Positions 34,907 to 44,328 of a stretch of DNA of 64,000 nucleotides are shown here, in pieces. Source of the stretch: Verrucomicrobiota bacterium (lineage in GTDB: Bacteria > Verrucomicrobiota > Verrucomicrobiia > Methylacidiphilales > UBA1321). Position 1 is the first letter of the stretch, and every line of letters starts with the position of its first letter. The stretch spans positions 46,728 through 110,727 of the forward strand of contig JABDGH010000002.1 in the NCBI GenBank assembly GCA_013286145.1, given 5' to 3'. The notes beneath the pieces were generated by a model. The model worked only from the letters and a program-made list of their open reading frames with translations, was not told the DNA's origin and did not search any database. The translations under genes and the position numbers were made by a program.

Positions 34907-37126
34907 ATGCTTCGCATTGCCCGTGTTGTTCCCGAGGTTTCGCTGGATCGCGCTTTCGATTACGGCATTCCGGAAGAGATGGCCACGCAGGTGGCATTGG
35001 GCGCGAAGGTTCGCGTCTCGTTTAAATCGCGCGAGATTGTCGGTTACGTGGTGGAGTTCCCCACCGAGCCATTCAAGGGACGTCTTAAACCAATTCTGGA
35101 AGTGCTTGGGCCGGGTTCCTTTCTGCCCGCCATCCTGATCGAGTTGGCGCAATGGATGGCGCAGTACTACTGCGCGCCGTTGACGGTGGCTTTGATGAGC
35201 GTTTTACCCAAGGCGGTGCGGAAAGCCGATGCCGCATTCAAGCAGAAACTATGGGTCGAGCCATTGACGGCTGTGTTGCCGGAAGAAGTGGCGACCGTTT
35301 TGAAAAAAGCCCGTGCCCAGCGTGCGGCTTGGGAATATATCCAACAACATGGTCCCGGTTGGCTGGCGGAACTAAGCCAGGCGTCAGGATGCAGTCCGAT
35401 GGCCTGGCGTGGTTTGGCTGAGCGCAATCTTGTTTCCATCCAGTCTCGAACCCAGGATCGCGATCCCTTCCTCAACACGCCGGTCGTCGAATCTCTCCCG
35501 CACGAGATAAACGCCGAGCAAAAGACGGCGCTCGATATTGTTTATGAAGAGATGCGGGCGGAAAAGGCGCGCGTGGTGCTACTTCACGGCGTCACGGGTA
35601 GTGGCAAAACAGAGGTTTACCTGCAAGCCATCGCCCATGTGCTTTCCCTAGGTAAAAGTGCATTGGTGCTCGTGCCGGAAATCGCGCTGACGCCGCAGAC
35701 GGTGGAACGTTTTCGCGCCCGCTTTATTGGCCAGAAGATTGGCGTGGCTGTCTTGCACAGCCATCTTTCTTCCGGCGAGCGTCACGATCAATGGCAGCAT
35801 ATTCGGTCTGGCCATGCCCGAATTGTGATCGGCGCGCGTTCTGCTGTTTTTGCGCCCTTGAAGAATTTGGGCGTGATCGTTGTCGATGAGGAGCACGAGC
35901 ATTCCTACAAGCAGGAGGAATCTCCCCATTACCATGCGCGCGATGTCGCGGTGATGCGCGGTCACTTGGAGAAAGTGACTGTGATTCTCGGTTCGGCCAC
36001 GCCGTCGCTTGAATCGTACCATCACGCCCAGGAAGGGAAATATCGGTTCGCGGAAGTCAAACAGCGCGTCGAGGAGGGGCAGATGCCGACGACTCACATT
36101 CTCGACATCCGCACGGCAAATAAAAAAGGCGCTCCGCCAGTTCTGGTGGCGCCCAGGTTGATCGAGGCGATCCAGGCGCGACTCGATTGTCACGAGCAGG
36201 CGATTATTTTTCTCAATCGGCGCGGCTACGCTTCTTCGCTTCAATGTCCGCAATGCGGCTATGTGGAGATGTGCCCGAATTGCAGCGTGGCGCTGACGTT
36301 CCATCGCCGGGCGGAGAAGCTGCGTTGTCACCTCTGCGATTTTTCGAGCGGTGTGCCTCATGCGTGTCCCGAATGCGGATTTGCGCCCTACAAATATGGC
36401 GGCAGCGGCACGGAAAAAGTGGAGCAGGCGCTGGCCGAGGCTTTCCCCAAGGCGCGGCTAGCTCGGATGGATTCCGACAATATGCGCGGCAAGGATGCTT
36501 ATGCGCGAACGCTGGGCGAATTTGCGGAGGGCAAAATCGATTTGCTTGTCGGCACACAAATGATCGCCAAGGGACTTCATTTTCCGCGTGTCACCTGCGT
36601 AGGGGTCATCAATGCCGATCTCGCGCTGCAAATCCCCGATTTTCGCGCCAGCGAACGGGTGTTTCAATTGCTCATGCAGGTTTCGGGACGCAGCGGGCGG
36701 GGACGGGTGAGGGGCGAGGTTTTCGTCCAGACGCGCGTACCGTTTCATCCGGCGATCCAGTTTGCGCGTCATCACGATTACACTGGCTTTGCGGAGCAGG
36801 AGCTTGAATTTCGCCGCAGCCTTCACTATCCGCCCTACGAGAGATTTGTCCTCGTGACTGCGCGGGGTCGCAACGAAAAAAAGACGCTCTTCGTCATCGA
36901 ACAACTTGCGAAGGAGATGGAGCGGCTCGGTTTGCCTGAAACCGAGATCACGGGGCCGTCACCCGCGCCCATTGCGCGGATCGAGGAGCGGTACCGCTTT
37001 CAGATTTTTCTCCGTACGCGACGAATCATGCTCGTGACTCCGCGCTTGCGCCCACTTTTCATGGATCGCGCGTGGCCGGACGATATTCGCATCACCATTG
37101 ATGTCGATCCGGTCGATCTGCTTTGA
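34907..37126 (+). CDS. priA: primosomal protein N' (replication restart helicase)
   Basis: VLLHGVTGSGKTEVYLQAI...VVDEEHEHSYKQEESPHYHARDVAVMR...CPQCGYVEMCPNCSVALTFHRRAEKLRCHLCDF...GTQMIAKGLHFP. Confidence 0.97.
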   Translation: MLRIARVVPEVSLDRAFDYGIPEEMATQVALGAKVRVSFKSREIVGYVVEFPTEPFKGRLKPILEVLGPGSFLPAILIELAQWMAQYYCAPLTVALMSVLPKAVRKADAAFKQKLWVEPLTAVLPEEVATVLKKARAQRAAWEYIQQHGPGWLAELSQASGCSPMAWRGLAERNLVSIQSRTQDRDPFLNTPVVESLPHEINAEQKTALDIVYEEMRAEKARVVLLHGVTGSGKTEVYLQAIAHVLSLGKSALVLVPEIALTPQTVERFRARFIGQKIGVAVLHSHLSSGERHDQWQHIRSGHARIVIGARSAVFAPLKNLGVIVVDEEHEHSYKQEESPHYHARDVAVMRGHLEKVTVILGSATPSLESYHHAQEGKYRFAEVKQRVEEGQMPTTHILDIRTANKKGAPPVLVAPRLIEAIQARLDCHEQAIIFLNRRGYASSLQCPQCGYVEMCPNCSVALTFHRRAEKLRCHLCDFSSGVPHACPECGFAPYKYGGSGTEKVEQALAEAFPKARLARMDSDNMRGKDAYARTLGEFAEGKIDLLVGTQMIAKGLHFPRVTCVGVINADLALQIPDFRASERVFQLLMQVSGRSGRGRVRGEVFVQTRVPFHPAIQFARHHDYTGFAEQELEFRRSLHYPPYERFVLVTARGRNEKKTLFVIEQLAKEMERLGLPETEITGPSPAPIARIEERYRFQIFLRTRRIMLVTPRLRPLFMDRAWPDDIRITIDVDPVDLL

Positions 37127-37132
37127 ATGCGA

Positions 37133-37792
37133 TTATTTGGCGTCGGGCCACAAATCTTCGTTTGGTTCAACTCCCCAAAAAAACGCATGTCCCGTTTTGA
37201 TCCAATCAAATGTCTTCTGAAATTCCTTGTCCTGACCCTTATTCTTGAGTGCCTGCCAGCACGACTCGACTAGGTGGGGATCCATATAGCTTAAAATAAT
37301 AAATGTTTCCTGGCGGTATCGCATGGGGTGGGTCGGGTCTAGGGAGTAATCTTGAAGCGCCTCCCCGGAACCGGGCATTTCGAGCAGCGCACCGAACGCT
37401 GGCCAAACTTTTTTCCCCCGATCAGTTTCACGTCCATGCGCAGGATCCTTTAGCCCAGCTTCCATTTGCGAGGTCGGATAATCGAGATAAAGGATCAATT
37501 GCGGAAGGGCTGCCTTGATTTTATGCTCTCTTATGTAATCGAGAGCCTTTAATTGCCTCTGATAGAATTTTATTTCGGCATCATTATGAAAAAACGGGTA
37601 AACAACATGTTCGCGATGGTTCTCAGGCGCTATGAGGCGAAGCGCATCGGTTTCATCGACAGGGCTTGGAGTATTAACCGTTGGCGTATAGTCGCCCATG
37701 TCTCTACTAAAACCGTCATTTTCTCGAACCATAAAAGCGAAGCATCCAACAAGGATGAGAAGAATGATTCCGATGGATAAGAATATTTTCAT
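37133..37792 (-). CDS. hypothetical membrane-anchored protein
   Basis: MKIFLSIGIILLILVGCFAFMV... ; ORF track start 37990 likely over-extended. Confidence 0.55.
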   Translation of the reverse strand: MKIFLSIGIILLILVGCFAFMVRENDGFSRDMGDYTPTVNTPSPVDETDALRLIAPENHREHVVYPFFHNDAEIKFYQRQLKALDYIREHKIKAALPQLILYLDYPTSQMEAGLKDPAHGRETDRGKKVWPAFGALLEMPGSGEALQDYSLDPTHPMRYRQETFIILSYMDPHLVESCWQALKNKGQDKEFQKTFDWIKTGHAFFWGVEPNEDLWPDAK

Positions 37793-37879
37793 GCGATGAT
37801 CCCTCCCAATACCATAGAAGAGGCCGGATGACCCAATCTTTCTACTTTTGCGATCTTTGCTGTTGAGTAAGCTGGCCAC

Positions 37880-38590
37880 TTGTTTGTGAAATTTCTTAAG
37901 TTCCTCATCGCGCTGGCCTTGTTGCCATTGGTGGCGGGAGAAATCTGGACGTTGATCGACCTGGGGCGGGCGGCGGTTCCTGTGGGCCAATGGCGCGCGG
38001 CGTGGTTTGTCAGTTTCGGCGCAGGCTTCATAAGTTGGGTGCTTATTTTTATCTTTTTACCTCGAACGATGTGGCTTTATGTCCTCGGTCACGAATTTAC
38101 GCATGCCCTGGCGGCGATGATCTCAGGAGGAAAGGTGAGCGCCTTCAAGGTTACCTCAAAAGGCGGCCACATCATGACCGACCGGGTCAATTGGTGGATC
38201 GCTCTCTCACCCTACTTTGTTCCCATCTATGCGCTGATCTGGATCGGGCTTTGGTTGACCGTCGATTTTTATTATCCGCTCAGGGAGTGGCAGCCGATCC
38301 TCTATTTTGGCTTGGGACTTTTTTGGTCTTTTCACCTCACTTTTACGTTCAGCATGATGCACCTCCGCCAGACCGATCTTTCGGGTGAGGGCTATATTTT
38401 TTCAGGGGTCATTATTTTGCTGATGAATCTGTTGGCGGTGCTGGTTCTGCTGAGTGTTCTGGCCCACGATATGTCGCTGGCCGGTAACATTTTTTTGCAT
38501 CACACCGGGCAATGTTATAGCTGGACGGGAAATGAAATCATGCGGGGCGCAGCCTGGGGTCAAAACGCATGGCGGACGCATCATATTTAA
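37880..38590 (+). CDS. integral membrane protein with HExxH-like motif (M50-like)
   Basis: WLYVLGHEFTHALAAMISGGKVSAFKVTSKGGHI; multiple TM helices. Confidence 0.7.
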   Translation: MFVKFLKFLIALALLPLVAGEIWTLIDLGRAAVPVGQWRAAWFVSFGAGFISWVLIFIFLPRTMWLYVLGHEFTHALAAMISGGKVSAFKVTSKGGHIMTDRVNWWIALSPYFVPIYALIWIGLWLTVDFYYPLREWQPILYFGLGLFWSFHLTFTFSMMHLRQTDLSGEGYIFSGVIILLMNLLAVLVLLSVLAHDMSLAGNIFLHHTGQCYSWTGNEIMRGAAWGQNAWRTHHI

Positions 38591-38784
38591 GGGGGCGGCT
38601 TATTTGGACTGGTTGGCCTATAATTTTAGGTAGAATAGGTAGAAGAAGATTTCTAAGGCTAACTACTCCGGCTCTAATCGTGACACACTTGTCCCATGAT
38701 TAGAGCGTCCAGTCCTGATAACCCAACAACAGCGATTCTTTCTTTTTTCCGGACATCTTCTAAACCTTTATTCTTACCTTTGTC

Positions 38785-40539
38785 ATGAATACACCCCGCC
38801 AGGAAATCGAAGCCCGCGTCGCGCAGGGCGTGAGCAAATTATTTTCGCCCGTGCCGCCCGCGCCCTACGTGCGTCCATGTCCCGATTCGCGTCATGGCGA
38901 TTTTCAAACCAATGTTGCGCTGATCCAGGGAAAAGAGTCGAAGGCTAATCCGCGTGATCTTGCGGCGCAACTGGCCGAGGTACTGGAATTGGATGGAGTG
39001 GCGGAAAAACCGGAGATTGCCGGACCGGGCTTTCTTAATTTCCGGCTGACACCCGAATACCTGGCGCGGCAGGTGACGCAACGTTGGGGCGATGCCCGGC
39101 TTGGTGTGCCGACGGTGGCGCAACCGGAGACGGTGGTGGTCGATTACAGCAGTCCCAACATCGCGAAGGAGATGCATGTGGGTCATTTGCGGAGCACGGT
39201 GCTGGGTGACTCGCTCGCGCGGCTCTATTGTTTTCTGGGACATCATGTCATCGCCGATAATCATCTTGGCGACTGGGGCACTGGGTTTGGCATGATCCTG
39301 TTCGGCTACAAGCGCGAGGGCGATCCCGAGAAGCTGAAGCGCGATCCGTTTGCGCATCTCGAGGCGATCTACCAGAAAGTTCAGCGGGAGGCGAAGACCG
39401 ATGAGACCGTGAGGGAAGCGGCGCGGAGCGAATTGGTTTTGCTTCAGCAAGGCGATGCGAAAAATCGCAAGCTGTGGGAGGAATTTCTCAAGTATTCGCT
39501 GGCCGCGCTCGACGTGATTTACCAGCGACTTGGGGTGCAATTCGATTATACCCTGGGAGAAAGTTCCTATAACGATGCGTTGCCGGGCGTGGTGGCGGAT
39601 CTGCTTGAGCGGGGCATTGCGCGTGAGAGCGAGGGGGCGATTGCGATTTTTTCCGACGGCACGCTTCCCCCCAAGGATGATCCGTTTCTCGTCTCCGAGA
39701 AGGAAGGTTATCGCGATAATCCGTTGCTCGTTCGCAAATCGGATGGCGGTTACAATTACGCGACCACCGACCTGGCGACGATCCGTTATCGCCACGAAAA
39801 ATTCCATGCGCAGCGCGTGCTCTATGTTGTCGGTGGGCCGCAGCAGATGCATTTCCGGCAGCTTTTCTCGGCGGCGCGTCGTTGGGGTTACAATGACGTC
39901 AAGCTGGAGCATGTCTGGTTCGGCACGATTCTCGGTGCGGACAAGAAGCCATTTCGGTCGCGTGAAGGTGAGACCGTGAAATTCAGGGCGCTCCTGGATG
40001 AGGCGGAGGATCGCGCGGGGAAAATCATCTCGGAAAAGCGGCCTGAATTATCGGACAACGAACGGGCCACACTGGCTCGGGTTGTCGGCCTGGGCGCTTT
40101 GAAGTATGCCGACCTGGCCCAGAATCGAAACATCGACTACGTCTTCAGCTGGGAGAAGTTGCTGGCCTTTGATGGCAATACCGCGCCCTATCTGCAAAAC
40201 GCTTACGTACGCATCCGGGCCATCTTTCGGAAAGCCGGGCTGGAAAAAATCCCGGAAGCGTCCGTGCAATTGACGGAGCCAGCCGAGTTGGCCTTGAGTC
40301 GCAAGTTGCTCGATTTTGCCGATTCCGTGTTGATGGCTGCCGAGGAATATCGGCCTCATTACCTGTGTCTCTATCTTTTTGAGTTAGCGACGCTCTTCCA
40401 CAAGTTTTACGAGGCGTGTCCCGTGATTCAAGCCGAGGAAGCGACACGAAATTCGCGGTTGATTCTTTGTGACCTGACTGCGCGCACCTTGAGGCAGGGT
40501 CTGAATCTTCTCGGGATAGATGTTGTGGAGCAAATGTAA
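38785..40539 (+). CDS. argS: arginyl-tRNA synthetase
   Basis: VVDYSSPNIAKEMHVGHLRSTVLGDSLARLYCFLGHHVIADNHLGDWGTGFGM...MFRQLF-type HFRQLFSAARRWGY. Confidence 0.97.
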   Translation: MNTPRQEIEARVAQGVSKLFSPVPPAPYVRPCPDSRHGDFQTNVALIQGKESKANPRDLAAQLAEVLELDGVAEKPEIAGPGFLNFRLTPEYLARQVTQRWGDARLGVPTVAQPETVVVDYSSPNIAKEMHVGHLRSTVLGDSLARLYCFLGHHVIADNHLGDWGTGFGMILFGYKREGDPEKLKRDPFAHLEAIYQKVQREAKTDETVREAARSELVLLQQGDAKNRKLWEEFLKYSLAALDVIYQRLGVQFDYTLGESSYNDALPGVVADLLERGIARESEGAIAIFSDGTLPPKDDPFLVSEKEGYRDNPLLVRKSDGGYNYATTDLATIRYRHEKFHAQRVLYVVGGPQQMHFRQLFSAARRWGYNDVKLEHVWFGTILGADKKPFRSREGETVKFRALLDEAEDRAGKIISEKRPELSDNERATLARVVGLGALKYADLAQNRNIDYVFSWEKLLAFDGNTAPYLQNAYVRIRAIFRKAGLEKIPEASVQLTEPAELALSRKLLDFADSVLMAAEEYRPHYLCLYLFELATLFHKFYEACPVIQAEEATRNSRLILCDLTARTLRQGLNLLGIDVVEQM

Positions 40540-40615
40540 CCCATTAGAATTTCGCGATATGAACTTACGCAAGTGGTTAGACCGTTTTTCGTTTATATTG
40601 GTGCAAAAGAACTCC

Positions 40616-40744
40616 TGTCATTCCGACCGAAGCCGAGTCACAAGATTGGGTTTAAAGAAAATCCTTCCCGAGGCGAAGTGGAGGAATCGGTCCGAAAAAG
40701 TTATGGGAACGGGTACCGATTCCTCGACTTCGCTCGGAATGACG
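40616..40744. repeat. REPIN-like inverted repeat pair (family A variant) overlapping modA 5' end
   Basis: TGTCATTCCGACCGAAGCCGAGTC ... GATTCCTCGACTTCGCTCGGAATGACG. Confidence 0.8.
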
Positions 40745-41545
40745 AAATGCTCATATCGTATTGCTTGCGGGATTTCTTTATTCATGTCGGCTATATTGGG
40801 AATCATGCCGCTGCACGCCCAGGAGCAACCGCAGGTTCAAGTTTTTGCCGCCGCCAGCCTGGCAGATGTAATGAAGGAGATCGGGGCGAGCTACAAACCC
40901 GCCAAGCTCAATTTCAACCTGGCCGCGAGCAGCATCCTCGCCCGGCAGATCGAAGAGGGCGCGCCGGCAGACGTTTTTATTTCCGCGGACGAGGCGAAGA
41001 TGGACGGATTGGAGAAGAAAGGACATCTCGTTTCCGGTACTCGGCACGATTTGCTCGGCAATACACTGGTCGTCGTCGCGGCTTTGGAGGAGAAGGGGAC
41101 TTTGGCGAGCATTCAGGATTTGATGAAAAAGAAGGGGGCGAAGATCGCCATCGGCCAGCCGGATACCGTGCCTGCCGGAATTTACGCCAAGGAGTATCTG
41201 ACCAAGATGAAACTTTGGGACGCATTGAAGGATCAGCTTGTGCCAACCGAAAATGTGCGCGCGGCGTTATCGGCAGTTGAAGCGGGCAACGCGCAGTATG
41301 GCATCGTCTATAAGACCGATGCGCTGATTTCCAAGAAGGTGCATGTCGTCCTGGAAGTACCCGCAAGCGAAGGGCCGAAGATCGTTTATCCGGTGGCACT
41401 GATTCAACTAACCATGATCAGTAAACTCCCCAACCTCCCAAACCCGGCAGTCGTACAGGCTTTTGAGGCGTATCTTTTCAGTCCGCCCGCGCAGGCTATT
41501 TTCCAGAAGTATGGTTTTCTGGTGCTACCGGTGCCGGGGAAATAA
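40739..41545 (+). CDS. modA: molybdate ABC transporter substrate-binding protein
   Basis: VQVFAAASLADVMKEIGASYKPAKLNFNLAASSILARQIEEGAPADVFISAD; signal peptide MTKCSYRIACGISLFMSAILGIMPLHAQ starting at 40739. Confidence 0.92.
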   Translation: MTKCSYRIACGISLFMSAILGIMPLHAQEQPQVQVFAAASLADVMKEIGASYKPAKLNFNLAASSILARQIEEGAPADVFISADEAKMDGLEKKGHLVSGTRHDLLGNTLVVVAALEEKGTLASIQDLMKKKGAKIAIGQPDTVPAGIYAKEYLTKMKLWDALKDQLVPTENVRAALSAVEAGNAQYGIVYKTDALISKKVHVVLEVPASEGPKIVYPVALIQLTMISKLPNLPNPAVVQAFEAYLFSPPAQAIFQKYGFLVLPVPGK

Positions 41546-41550
41546 CGGAT

Positions 41551-41694
41551 TGTCATCCCGAGCTTGTCGAGGGATCAGACACGTAAACGATAATCGATAC
41601 GTTGAACTACTTGGGTTTTGTTAACTTTCCGTGATTCTCCAGTCTTTGGAGTACATGGAAGCGCGTCTGATCCCTCGACAAGCTCGGGATGACA
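41551..41694. repeat. REPIN-like inverted repeat pair (family A)
   Basis: TGTCATCCCGAGCTTGTCGAGGGATCAGACACG ... GCGTCTGATCCCTCGACAAGCTCGGGATGACA. Confidence 0.9.
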
Positions 41695-41773
41695 GGGGTG
41701 AGTGACCCACTTGCTGGCTCGCCTTCGCTCGGGATGACGGCTTGATGAAAGAGAAGCGTTGGGGCTGCCTCCT

Positions 41774-41818
41774 GTGGCCTCGCTTTTGCGAGGCCACCCG
41801 GACAACGAGTTGTCCGGG
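41774..41818. repeat. double palindromic dispersed-repeat-like element
   Basis: GTGGCCTCGCTTTTGCGAGGCCAC followed by CCCGGACAACGAGTTGTCCGGG. Confidence 0.6.
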
Positions 41819-42085
41819 CCACCCCCAAGGTGTAGCGTGGTCTTATGAGTGCGCGCTTTGTGAGCTAGCGACAAGCGGGAATTCCTTGGGGCACTTCAAA
41901 ATCTTGTGGCGCTACTTTCATCTTTCGCTTAACCCGGCCAGGTCCTTCGACTGCGCCTCGGGTCAACTGTAAGCTCGACTCACACTTTTGGCCTCGGCTC
42001 CGCTCAGGATGACAGCATGTTTTATGTAGCTGCTGCCGTCAGTAGAACCGCTTTACGGCTCACCTCCGCTCGGGATGACAAACTG

Positions 42086-42634
42086 CTAACCCTTTAGTGC
42101 GGCGTCGATGGCGGCGCGCAGGTCTTTATTGGCGGGTTCCACCGTGCTGGGGAATTCACCGATGACCTTGCCTGTTTTATCGACGAGATATTTGTGAAAA
42201 TTCCACAGGGGGGTGCCGTGACCCGTGGTGAGAAATTGATAGACGGGTGATTGTCCGCTGCCCTTCGTTTTCACTTTCTCGAACATGGGGAAGGTGACGT
42301 TGTATTTGGATGAGCAGAACGTGGCGATTTCCTGCGGAGAGCCGGGTTCCTGGCCACCGAAATCATTGGAGGGAAACCCGAGGATGACGAAGCCCTTGTC
42401 TTTGTATTCGAGGTAGAGTTTTTCCAGTCCGGCGTATTGTGGAGTGTATCCGCACTTCGATGCCGTGTTGACGACGAGCACGACGGTACCCTTGTATTGG
42501 GCGAGGTCGGCTGGCTTCCCATCGAGCGAATTGACCTTGAGATCGTAGAGGGAAGCGGCGGGTTCGGCGGAGAGGTTCATGGAAGTTAAAGCGAGTGAGA
42601 TTGCGAGAGCCAAAGTAATGGTAAAGGAGCGCAT
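42086..42634 (-). CDS. glutathione peroxidase (Cys-type), secreted
   Basis: YDLKVNSLDGKPADLAQYKGTVVLVVNTASKCGYTPQYAGLEKLY...ILGFPSNDFGGQEPGS; ORF extends to 42691. Confidence 0.94.
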   Translation of the reverse strand: MRSFTITLALAISLALTSMNLSAEPAASLYDLKVNSLDGKPADLAQYKGTVVLVVNTASKCGYTPQYAGLEKLYLEYKDKGFVILGFPSNDFGGQEPGSPQEIATFCSSKYNVTFPMFEKVKTKGSGQSPVYQFLTTGHGTPLWNFHKYLVDKTGKVIGEFPSTVEPANKDLRAAIDAALKG

Positions 42635-42711
42635 TCTGGAATAATAACACAATTGGCGGCGTGGGCAAAGATGGCATTTTCTTCCATTCACAGATGGGTT
42701 AACCTACCGGA

Positions 42712-43248
42712 ATGAAAATCGTCGATTTACGGCCGGGCTTGCAGGTGTTGCATCCACAATATGGTTTGGGTGATGTAAAACTTCTGACGGAGAAAACGGC
42801 TGAGATACTTTTTAACGAGGGACGTAAGACGTTGACCGAGGAATTGGTTGCGGAACTAAAGCCAGCGGAGCCGCGCGCGAAGCTGGAGGGCTTGGAGAAG
42901 CCGTTGCATGATTTAATCGCCGAGGTGGTGGAGGTGACCACGGAGAAATTAAATCTAAAAGTGGACATGGACGAGCTTGCGCCGCAGTTGGCGCCGCGTT
43001 GGGTGGGCGGGAAGATGGTGATTCACCCGAATGATGTGACGTTGACGACGAAGGAGATCGAACTCGATGTTTTCTTTCACAAGATCGTGATGGTGCGCGA
43101 TAACCTGCGTGTGCTGGAACAGAAGATTAACGCGCATCCGAAGCTGAATGATGCCGAGCGGGTCGAGTTGCAGTACTACATTACGAAGTCGTACGGGTCG
43201 CTGACGACGTTCAATCTGCTTTTCAAGGAGAAGGAGCAGAATTTTTGA
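42712..43248 (+). CDS. conserved hypothetical protein (N-terminal CarD-like/SH3-like fold possible)
   Basis: VLHPQYGLGDVKLLTEKTAEILFNEGRKTL; 178 aa. Confidence 0.55.
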   Translation: MKIVDLRPGLQVLHPQYGLGDVKLLTEKTAEILFNEGRKTLTEELVAELKPAEPRAKLEGLEKPLHDLIAEVVEVTTEKLNLKVDMDELAPQLAPRWVGGKMVIHPNDVTLTTKEIELDVFFHKIVMVRDNLRVLEQKINAHPKLNDAERVELQYYITKSYGSLTTFNLLFKEKEQNF

Positions 43249-43330
43249 CGGAATTACGGAATTGCCAAATTAAACTAAATTTACGGAATTTTTTTTTGGG
43301 ATTAAGATAATTAACGAGATTTGGGGATGA
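43241..43330 (+). repeat. family B A+T-rich periodic repeat
   Basis: TTTTTGACGGAATTACGGAATTGCCAAATTAAACTAAATTTACGGAATTTTTTTTTGGGATTAAGATAATTAACGAG. Confidence 0.85.
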
Positions 43331-43337
43331 GCAGAGA

Positions 43338-43727
43338 TTACCGTTTTTGTTTAAAACACACGTACAAAAAACCCCCAACAAGAATTGGAAATGAAATCAG
43401 TGGTATGACCGAGCAAAGAATGGGAGGAGTATTTGGAGTTATCGGTAGCCAGTAGGAAGCGAAGGCATTTACTGCAACTGCAATTAGAACCATCATCGAA
43501 AAAAAATGTTTTCTCCGATCTAATCCCGGAGAAGGAGCGACGGTCTTTTCTTTTTCTTTTTTGAGTTTTTTTCCGAGGCGAAGACCAAAAGATATCAAGT
43601 AGATCGCCGCAAAAAGAAGAAGCAAATTGTAGGGTTCCGGAATGCCCAAGGGATGCGCAAAAATGGCAGATAGAAGGAGAAGCAATCCGGAGGTCGATGC
43701 CAATAGAATCTTGGTTTGCGTGGTCAC
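43338..43727 (-). CDS. small membrane hypothetical protein
   Basis: Four hydrophobic segments in 129 aa. Confidence 0.45.
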   Translation of the reverse strand: MTTQTKILLASTSGLLLLLSAIFAHPLGIPEPYNLLLLFAAIYLISFGLRLGKKLKKEKEKTVAPSPGLDRRKHFFSMMVLIAVAVNAFASYWLPITPNTPPILCSVIPLISFPILVGGFLYVCFKQKR

Positions 43728-43747
43728 GATGCAATTACTGCGCTAAA

Positions 43748-43809
43748 CTGATCCTTCGTCAACTCTTCGACTTCCCTCTCAGCAAGTTCGAGGTCGCTCA
43801 GGATGACGG
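43748..43809. repeat. degenerate family A repeat
   Basis: CTGATCCTTCGTCAACTCTTCGACTTCCC...GTTCGAGGTCGCTCAGGATGACGG. Confidence 0.6.
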
Positions 43810-43827
43810 AATTGGGGGTTTAGGGGC

Positions 43828-44181
43828 TTAGCGGCTGAAACCGCCGAGGGAGGTATAGTAGGTGGGATTTAGATCGGCCAGGGCGGCTTTGGCTTCCTCT
43901 GTGGGAGAGCCATAGACATCGAAGCGCACGGGGCGGCAGGCTTTGAGGAAACGTTCCGCGAACCGACCGAACGACTGCACGTGAGTCAGCATTGCGGCGG
44001 AATCACGATAGCGTTCGTAGATATGGCAGATGGTTTTTTCGCCATTCAGGTTCCATTCGTAATTGAGCGTGCCTGACTCGGATTTGGTTGAGGCAATCAG
44101 GTCGTTTGCGACAGCGCGAAAATCTTTGAGTTGTTCCGGGAGAATGGCGACTTCGAGAAGCCAATAGATTTGTTCGCTCAT
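43828..44181 (-). CDS. antibiotic biosynthesis monooxygenase (ABM) family protein
   Basis: LLEVAILPEQLKDFRAVANDLIASTKSESGTLNYEWNLNGEKTICHIYERYRDSAAMLTHVQS. Confidence 0.85.
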   Translation of the reverse strand: MSEQIYWLLEVAILPEQLKDFRAVANDLIASTKSESGTLNYEWNLNGEKTICHIYERYRDSAAMLTHVQSFGRFAERFLKACRPVRFDVYGSPTEEAKAALADLNPTYYTSLGGFSR

Positions 44182-44328
44182 ATTAAGTTTATCTTTAAAT
44201 GAGAAGCAGGCACGTGGCGAGTTGAATTTCGGTCGAACTGAGGCTTGTTTACTGTTGGAGCCTCCGCCGACGGGCCGTCGGCGGCTACCACCAAAATTCA
44301 GCGACGGTCATAGACCGCCGCTACATGA

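Noticed and set aside
38839-39912. 357-aa - strand ORF opposite argS
   Set aside because: Antisense shadow of argS
41575-41874. 99-aa - strand ORF (…RHPERRRASKW…HPELVEGSD…)
   Set aside because: Translation of dispersed repeat arms, not a real protein
43351-43734. 127-aa - strand ORF overlapping the small membrane protein
   Set aside because: Alternate frame of the same region; the 43338-43727 frame has the more plausible TM pattern
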